DNA from: Lathyrus oleraceus
Taxonomy: Eukaryota > Streptophyta > Magnoliopsida > Fabales > Fabaceae
Direction: 5' to 3'
Assembly (NCBI RefSeq): GCF_024323335.1
Contig: NC_066584.1
Location: 234,934,994 to 234,998,993 of the forward strand
DNA length: 64,000 bases
Every line of letters begins with the position of its first letter. Position 1 is the stretch's first letter. Of this stretch, positions 58,110 through 64,000 are shown in pieces. The notes under the pieces were generated by a model. It saw only the letters and a list, made by a program, of their open reading frames with translations, made no database searches and was not told the DNA's origin. A program made the translations under genes and the position numbers.

Positions 58110-58366
58110 AAGCAACGTGGATGGTAAATCTGGTCAAAGAGATAACATGGAAGAGTCATGGAGCAATTACCATCAGGATCGATAGCATGTCAGCTATCAA
58201 TTTGGCGAAGAATCTGATAGCAAATGGTCGAAGCAAGCACATCGAAATGAGGTTCCATTATCTTCGAGAGCAGGTAACAGATGGGAAGATGAATGTGGAA
58301 CACTGTAGAACTGAGAATCAAATTGCAGACATCATGACGAAGGGAGTGCAGGTCGAAGTTTTCTAA
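58110..58366 (+). pseudogene. Copia E RNase H, C-terminal fragment
   Basis: Contains IRIDSMSAINLAKN, GRSKHIEMRFHYLREQV and EHCRTENQIADIMTKG, the end of a copia polyprotein. A stop at 58364-58366 interrupts just before the normal C-terminus (RLRVMMNV). The PPT follows 50 bp later. Confidence 0.92.
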
Positions 58367-58407
58367 AGACTAAGAGTTATGATGAATGTAGATAGCTTAG
58401 ACATAAT

Positions 58408-58420
58408 GAATTAGGTGGTG
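58408..58420 (+). other. Polypurine tract of copia E
   Basis: The purine-rich aattaggtggtg directly precedes the 3' LTR start TGTTGAATTG. Confidence 0.7.
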
Positions 58421-58931
58421 TGTTGAATTGTAATTCCTTGTGTCGAAGCAGGTTGCTCGACAGAAGCAAGGAAGTGTCAAACCACCTAGAATGTTGAGTT
58501 ATGTTAGTGTGTCGAAGTGTCGAAGCATGTTGCTTCGCACATGGTTTCAACTTATACATATTTAAGTAGTGTTAGCTATTTGGGGCTTTTATAATTTTGG
58601 GCTCTTATAGTTTTGGGCTTTGTCTTGAGGTCCAAGTTAACCTAAATCTATAAATAGAGGGAGTAACCCTTATTCTTGTAATGAAGTGAATAAAGTATTC
58701 ATAATATTTGTAATTCACAGTATTTTGCAGTTGCAAAGTGAATAAAAAGTTTTTCACCGTTTGCGGGCAGAGAGAAACTCTGCAGAATTTAATTCTTCTT
58801 CTCCTTCATTGTTCTTTACTTTTTGTCTTTCTCCATTGTTCTTCTCTTTTCATTGTTATTATGTGAGTGATAACAATCTTGTTCATTAAGCTTGATTAAA
58901 ATTCTCCATAGGTTGTGGGAGATTTCCAACA
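58421..58931 (+). repeat. 3' LTR of copia E (about 511 bp)
   Basis: It starts TGTTGAATTG and ends TTTCCAACA (58931, or 58934 if the next ACA is included). The ends TGTTG/CAACA are inverted. A TATA box is at 58649-58657 and aataaa signals at about 58689 and 58740. Short gtcgaagca repeats lie in the first 120 bp. Confidence 0.85.
58649..58657 (+). promoter_or_regulatory. TATA box in copia E LTR
   Basis: tataaatag about 230 bp into the LTR, with aataaag about 35 bp downstream. Typical of a short copia LTR. Confidence 0.65.
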
Positions 58932-59585
58932 ACACCAATTAAAATTCTCCACAAGAAATCATCAAACAAACACACTTGGATGAGAAAAATCAAGCCAACA
59001 AAACAACACTAAAAACTTCCAACCGAACACAGAGAAACGACACAACACCGACACTTTGATACCTATTATTTCATAAATATAGGACACACACATTGTTACA
59101 TATATGATAGTATTTAAAATTCATTTATTCATCTTATTAAAAAAACTAAAAGTATTATAGTAACAATTTATGTCTCTAACAACATATTTTTGGCAAAAAT
59201 TATGATATACAGTTATTATCAGAATAGGGGTGTCAAAACAGGTCGTGGCCCGCCGGGCCGGCCCGCTCATCTGCCATAAAATGACAGGTTGGGTTGAAAT
59301 TTTGGATCTGCCTACCCACTTAACCCGCCCACCAAAAAAATAAACCCCACGAGGTAAAAAAATGTTAAATACAAACGAAAAACAAAAATAGCCTAGTTTT
59401 TATTCAATTAGATTTTTCATTATTTGAGAATAACTTACAATTTGATAGTGAATTAGAATAAATTAATTAAAATTACATTAAAATTATAAAACAATATCTT
59501 TTAGTATTATTTTGATTTATTAATGTGACTCTCGTTTAGTTTCAAAGAGTCCACAACTCTGAAATTTGAAACAATAAATATGGAG
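58932..59585 (+). other. Non-coding flank right of copia E
   Basis: AT-rich sequence without a gene. ggggtgtcaaaacaggtcgtgg at 59227 followed by GC-rich ggcccgccgggccggcccgc resembles the end of a TIR transposon, but I cannot pair it with a clear second end. Confidence 0.5.
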
Positions 59586-59592
59586 TAGAGTA

Positions 59593-60431
59593 GGGGTGTT
59601 CAAAACCGAACAAACCCAATAGAAAACCACAAACCAAAAACCAAATTTGTTTGGGATGTGTTTGGGCCACATTATTACAAAACCGTGCAATTCGATTTGA
59701 TTTGCAGTTTGTATTTTGCAAACCGAACCAAACTGAATCAAACCGCACTATGGTACAACCCAAATTTCACTTAACTTACATCCAACCTAAACTTAAACAT
59801 ATTATGCCTTAGCCTAAGGATTACAAACGATTTTCTTTTCCTCACATTTAGGGTTTTAGTTTCAGCCGTCTCAAATCTCTCTCAGCGGTATCATGCCTTC
59901 TTCTCTAGATACACATTGCCTCTGCTTCTCTAATGTCTACTCTTTTATGTTTTTTCTATTTCACCTTCTCATTTTTATCACACTTTTTTGTCTTTAATTT
60001 GTCATCTCTTATGTTCTTTCTTTTTCATCTTCACTTATCTCTCATCTCCTCAATCTTTTTTATTTTATTATAATAATTTATATATTTTTTGATGTTATTG
60101 TTTTATGTTTATTATTCCACTTTTGTATAATTTATTTTTTACATATTAAAAGAGAAGTTGTTAACCAAATATGATGAGTTTTGTTGTTATTTGGTAGTGT
60201 ATGAATTACTAAATACAAAGTTATGTTGTCATCCATATGTGTATGTATAGCTCAATAAATTTTTTGAAAAAATTGAACCAACTGAACCAAACCAAACTGC
60301 ATTGGTTGATTTGGTTTGGTTTGGTTTTATTTATAAAATGCAATTGAACCAAACCAAACCTCATGTTTTTTATTTTGTGGTTTCGATGAATTTTAGCATA
60401 AAAACTGCCAAAACCGCACTGTGAACACCCC
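59593..60431. mobile_element. Small TIR element (hAT-like MITE), 839 bp
   Basis: The terminal inverted repeat ggggtgttca at 59593 pairs with tgaacacccc ending at 60431. Flanks are an exact 7-bp duplication, tagagta (59586-59592 and 60432-60438). The ends are rich in aaccgaacc / ggtttggtt strings that are inverted relative to each other. No transposase is encoded. The TIR type suggests hAT, although hAT normally duplicates 8 bp. Confidence 0.75.
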
Positions 60432-60438
60432 TAGAGTA

Positions 60439-60958
60439 TAGTGATATTTGAAATAATAAACGTGGGTCGACCCATACCCATAAGAACCCCTTATTTGGGA
60501 TTACTTCCTCCCCATGGTAGTCGCCATATCTATGTGCATCTAGGTCTAGTTGATTTCATTGTGAACAGTTGATTGATCCTCAATATGCTTCATCTTTATT
60601 CTCATCTGATACATCATAGCTTTTGAGTTTCCTAGACTAAGGTGTGTTTGTTGCATGTTTTCTTTTCCATTGTTTCTTATACCATCGTTGTAACTTCTAA
60701 CATTTTCCTTCCTTTTATCTGGGTTGTTTCTTTTTCCAGTTATGTCTTCCTTATATTTCCCTGTTATGGACTACTTCCTGATCCAGATAAGTTTTTTTTA
60801 TCTCTTGTTGATGAGGAATTTTACTTTTGTTGTGATTATCAAACTCCTTATACTTATACTTTTTATTAATCTTATTCCTTCCATGTTCAATATCTTTCTC
60901 CTACCCTTAATTGGGAGTCCTCATCCGGATTTTCTCATGTTGATTGACCGATATATAA
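60439..60958 (-). other. Probable 3' part of the LINE, unrecognisable
   Basis: No clear motif. On the minus strand it continues from the LINE C-terminal region, but frames are broken. The hydrophobic plus-strand frames at 60642-61059 have no recognisable family. Confidence 0.35.
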
Positions 60959-62067
60959 AAACATTATTGTTTTGGCAGGCTCCATCGATGACTTCTATAA
61001 CATGTAAGTTTTTCTGGTCAAATATCGCTTGTTTATGGCATTCCAAATTCCATAAATAAGTTTAATGAATGTGGCTAAATTGTTTGTACTCATCTGAGGT
61101 ATATTATTTTTGCAATGGTATGTGAATTCTAAGGTTAAATTGTTGTGATAATTAAGATTAAGCTGGGATCCAAACCAAACATAGTTAGCCCACCAATATG
61201 TCCTGACACAATGATAATTGGACTACATTCTTGAGCTACACTTAGGACATAGTAAATCTCTTTGAATTTCTTTATTTCTTAAATTTTCTTTTAGATGGAG
61301 AATATTGGTAAGGAGCCTCCATAGGGGATACTGCTTCCTAGGAGTAACCTTACTCCCCCAAACCTTCCCCCAAATATCCTTTTTTATTTCTCTGTTGGAG
61401 CTTTCACACTCCATGTTTCTCTGTCAATCCATTATGTTATAGCATCCTGCTTTAATCGAGTAGTGCCCATACTTCCTGGCCTTCCGACTTAGGCAATCTT
61501 CAACTTCCAGATTGTATAGGGGAATTTTTAGGATGGATGTCTTGTCGATTGGGATGAACATGTTGTTTATCTTATTTAGGTCTCAATAACATTTTTCCAT
61601 ATCAATGAGGTCCCTAAATTCAATTTCCCTTGTTTCTAAAGATTTTGTGTTAGGACATTAAATCTGCACTGGTTTGGAATGCAGTTGTCTTCCCAAATAT
61701 TTATATTACTACCACACCCAATATCCCAACAACTACCCTTTCTAATAATCCAACTTATGTGATGTAAACTTCTCCATAAGTAGTTAGGTATTTTACCCAA
61801 TCTAGCTTCGACAATATTTGATTCAAGATAGTACTTGGCTTTTAACAGCTTAGCCACTAGAGAATTAGGTTCAATATTCAGTGTCAAAACTTGTTTAGCA
61901 AGCATATACTCATTAAAAGCTTGGTAAGTTCTAAATCTTAGACTCCTTTCCTTCTTATATCTGCTAAGGTCTCTCCATTTCTTCCAATGGATTTTCCTAC
62001 CTCCCCATCAAAACCTAAAGGCCATACTTTCCACATTATTGCAAATACTATGAGGTAAAAGGAATAC
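60959..62067 (-). pseudogene. LINE ORF2 C-terminal part (zf-RVT region), decayed
   Basis: On the minus strand: LPHSICNNVES, GGRKIHWKKWRDLSRYKKER and AFNEYMLAKQVLTL, then LLKAKYY, YLWRSLHHISWIIRKGSCWD and SNINIWEDNCIP (61636-62060). The zinc-binding RT-associated segment follows (PLWRLLTNILHLKENL ... CPKC, 61223-61330). Broken continuations resembling VWFGS and LWNLECHKQAIF follow downstream. This order is that of plant L1-type non-LTR retrotransposons. Several stops and frameshifts are present. Confidence 0.85.
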
Positions 62068-62326
62068 CACTACAAAATATACCTTTCGTAACTTGTTATT
62101 ACCTCAGATATTCAATCAACCGAAGTAATAAGTGATATTTAGGCACCTAAATTTTTTTATTAAAATATTTTCCACTACGATCCTTAATAACAATCATGGT
62201 TAAAAGTAGGAAGGCGTCAATTTTAACCACGGTTGAAATTCCAACCATGGTGAAAAATGATGTCTGGTCATGGGTTCAAATCCCAACACCAATATTTTTT
62301 ATTTTTTATACTTATTTTTAAGCCAT

Positions 62327-62362
62327 TTTTCACCACGGTTGGAATTCCAACCGTGGTGAAAA
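62327..62362. repeat. 36-bp perfect palindrome
   Basis: Arms ttttcaccacggttggaa / ttccaaccgtggtgaaaa are exact inverse complements with no loop. Imperfect relatives lie near 62220-62256 and 62430-62470, spaced by about 110-120 bp. Confidence 0.92.
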
Positions 62363-62791
62363 GTGGCGTTTGGTCATAGGTTCAAATCTCAACACCAATA
62401 TTTTTTATTTTTTACTTATTTTTAAGCCACTTTTCACCACAGTTAGAATTTCAACCATAGTGAAAAGTGGTTCCTTTTTGTTTTTAAAGATATATAACAC
62501 TCTTCGTTAATTCACTTTTTCCCTAGATGTACTTAGACAAACTTCATCTTCTGTCTCCAAACTTCTTCTATTTACGAAACATTATTCCTCCACTAAACCA
62601 AAATTGAAAACATAATTTCTTCCATAAAAGAAACTCAAGAATACTTCTTCCATTAACGAGATTCGAAACTCCATCATCCCTTCTTGAAATTGAACTAGGC
62701 ACGAAAATCATGGATTCGACTTAGAAACATTAGTTGTTTTTATTATGTCAGGTAAAATGTTCTTGTTTAACGATTCTATTTATTTATTTAT

Positions 62792-62873
62792 TTTGTTGTT
62801 GTTGTTGTTGTTGTTTTTGTTATTACTCTCGTTCTTGTTCTTGTTCTTGTTGTTTTTGTTTTTGTTTTTGTTT

Positions 62874-62905
<32 letters not shown>

Positions 62906-63139
62906 CTTATAATTTTTATTATTGTTCTTGTTGTTGTTGTTGTTTTTGTTGGTCCTGTTGTTCTTATTGTTGTTCTTGTTCTTTTTATTGTTGTTGTTCT
63001 TGTTCTTGTTGTTCTTGCTCTTGTTGTTATTGTTGTTATTGTTATTGTTCTTGTTGTTTTTATTGTTATTGTTGTTGTTCTTGTTATTGTCCTTGTTGTT
63101 CTTAATGTTCTTATAGTTCTTATTGTTGTTGTTGTTGTG
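62792..63139 (+). repeat. TTG/TTC-rich microsatellite
   Basis: Long runs of ttgttgttg, ttcttgttc and tttttgttt. The Leu-rich plus-strand frame here is compositional. Confidence 0.95.
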
Positions 63140-63402
63140 TTAAAAATATTTAATATTATATATTGTGATGAAATTTATCAATATAGTCAAGCAAACCATG
63201 TGGAAAAAAATAAAAAATGCTGACAGGCCTTTCACTAGGGGTATTTAAAACATAGTTATATGTAGCGCACTCTAGTTTTCTACCACGGGCACTGGATCAT
63301 GGTTGTAAATAACCCACATATAATCATACCCTACCTAACAATGGTTGTTCAACCGTTATTATAGATCTTTCACAACATTTGTCATATGTGTTTTTCATAG
63401 TA

Positions 63403-64000
63403 TTGAAAGAAGCTCATGACATATGTAGGGACCGGTTAGGCCATTACCTTAATAAGAGTAGCTCTAATAGCATAGGAAAGGTTATTAGCTTTCTAAATAT
63501 TTATCTTATTTCTGATTATGTACTGCAGGAAGCTAAAGCTTCTGGTTTTTTATTGGCCTATATAAGTTGTTAAGCCCAAATAGATATCAATTCTATGAAC
63601 TATAGAAATACTCAGGATATTAGTAATAACATCTTTATGAATCTGATTCGTGTTAGAGTTGAACATCACCTGAGACTTATGGATGTTAATCTTTCCTCTT
63701 GAGCTTTCTTGTTAAATGTTGATGATAGTTAATAGAGTCATGGATTCCTTCTTCTCTTCCTTACAAAATATTAGATTGTCATCTATAAAAAATAAATGAG
63801 TAATATTAGGTGCCCCTTTAGTTATAGATATACCTGAGAGATTATTTGCATTTTGGGCATTTCTTATAAGATTTGAAAAACCATTATCCATAAAATACAG
63901 ATAAGGAGATCTGGGGTCTCCCTGTCTTATTACTCTGGTGGGGATTATATCGTGAGAAGGGTATCCATTAATAAGAATATATAAAGTAACCGTAGTGACA
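63403..64000 (-). pseudogene. LINE ORF2 reverse transcriptase fragment, decayed, continues past the window
   Basis: On the minus strand from 63999: LINGYPSHDIIPTRVIRQGD and PRSPYLYFMDNGFSNLI, then HLFFIDDNLIFCKEE (active-site F-x-DD, near 63778). INIHKSQVMFNSN, YLGLTTYIGQ and the segment leading to VPTYVMSF complete the fragment. It is interrupted by stops. It joins the segment at 60959-62067 across the CACTA-like insertion. Confidence 0.85.

Larger units (their letters stand above)
40574..58931 (+). mobile_element. Element E: decayed Ty1-copia retrotransposon, split by C, F and G
   Basis: Domain order on the plus strand is gag, protease, integrase, RT, RNase H, then a 3' LTR, the Ty1-copia order with integrase before RT. 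It is broken by element F (43758-52331) and insertion G (52501-58104) and is cut upstream in gag by element C. Its 5' part should lie left of the window. Many nonsense codons make it the oldest layer of the stack. The lineage within copia was not assigned. Confidence 0.9.
62068..63402. mobile_element. CACTA-like non-autonomous transposon inside the LINE
   Basis: The left end reads CACTACAAAATA (62068). The right end reads ...TTTTTCATAGTA (63402), close to the expected ...TAGTG. The LINE frame stops at one boundary and resumes at the other (VPTYVMSF / FLLPHSIC). Subterminal 120-bp repeats with large palindromes (62216-62470) are typical of CACTA ends. No transposase is seen. The 3-bp target duplication is not clear. 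Confidence 0.65.

Noticed and set aside
59227..60490. A larger TIR transposon starting ggggtgtcaaaac and enclosing the 839-bp element
   Set aside because: The possible right end (acccataagaacccc) pairs poorly and no target duplication was found.
60642..61059. Plus-strand hydrophobic proteins
   Set aside because: They are antisense to decayed LINE sequence, low in complexity, and have no recognisable domain.
62922..63116. Leu-rich 64-residue protein
   Set aside because: It is a translation of the TTG/TTC microsatellite.

Overview
The window is repeat-only plant DNA. I see no host protein-coding gene, rRNA gene or tRNA gene. Several large Ogre/Tat-type Ty3-gypsy elements carry a primer-binding site complementary to a CCA-ended tRNA, which suggests a large legume genome, most likely tribe Fabeae (Pisum, Vicia, Lathyrus, Lens). 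The genus is an inference.

The layout is a stack of nested insertions, readable from element ends and 5-bp target duplications. The oldest host is a decayed Ty1-copia element (E, + strand). It starts mid-gag at 40574, is cut into pieces, and ends in its 3' LTR at 58421-58931. Into its gag went C, a Tat-type element on the minus strand (32618-40573 in view). Into C's 3' UTR went D, a gag-only Tat element on the minus strand (23841-32617 in view). Into D went A, an Ogre on the + strand (1-23840, with its 5' LTR cut by the window edge). Into A's 3' UTR went a solo Ogre-like LTR, B (12898-17821, TSD atatg). On the right, copia E was also hit by F, a complete, nearly pristine chromodomain Ty3-gypsy element on the minus strand (43758-52331, TSD ggata), and by G, a 5.6-kb Tat-like LTR insertion (52501-58104, TSD atgtc). 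Removing F and G, each with one TSD copy, restores a continuous copia RNase H frame.

Beyond copia E (58932-64000) lie a small TIR element (59593-60431, 7-bp duplication) and a decayed LINE on the minus strand. The LINE is split by a non-autonomous CACTA-like element (62068-63402) that holds large palindromes and a TTG-rich microsatellite.

Functionally, only F has an uninterrupted gag-pro-pol frame between nearly identical LTRs. Ogre A has an intact pol frame, but its ORF1 and gag-pro frames carry nonsense codons and frameshifts. C lost its RT core and most of its integrase. D has only gag. The most interesting signal is non-coding. All five Tat-type LTRs (A, B, C, D, G) share a hairpin with an AGTA loop whose stem changes by compensatory substitutions, and 2-3 copies of a larger covarying two-hairpin module. 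Most also carry a PBS-like sequence about 50-75 bp before the LTR end. These look like conserved RNA structures of the lineage.
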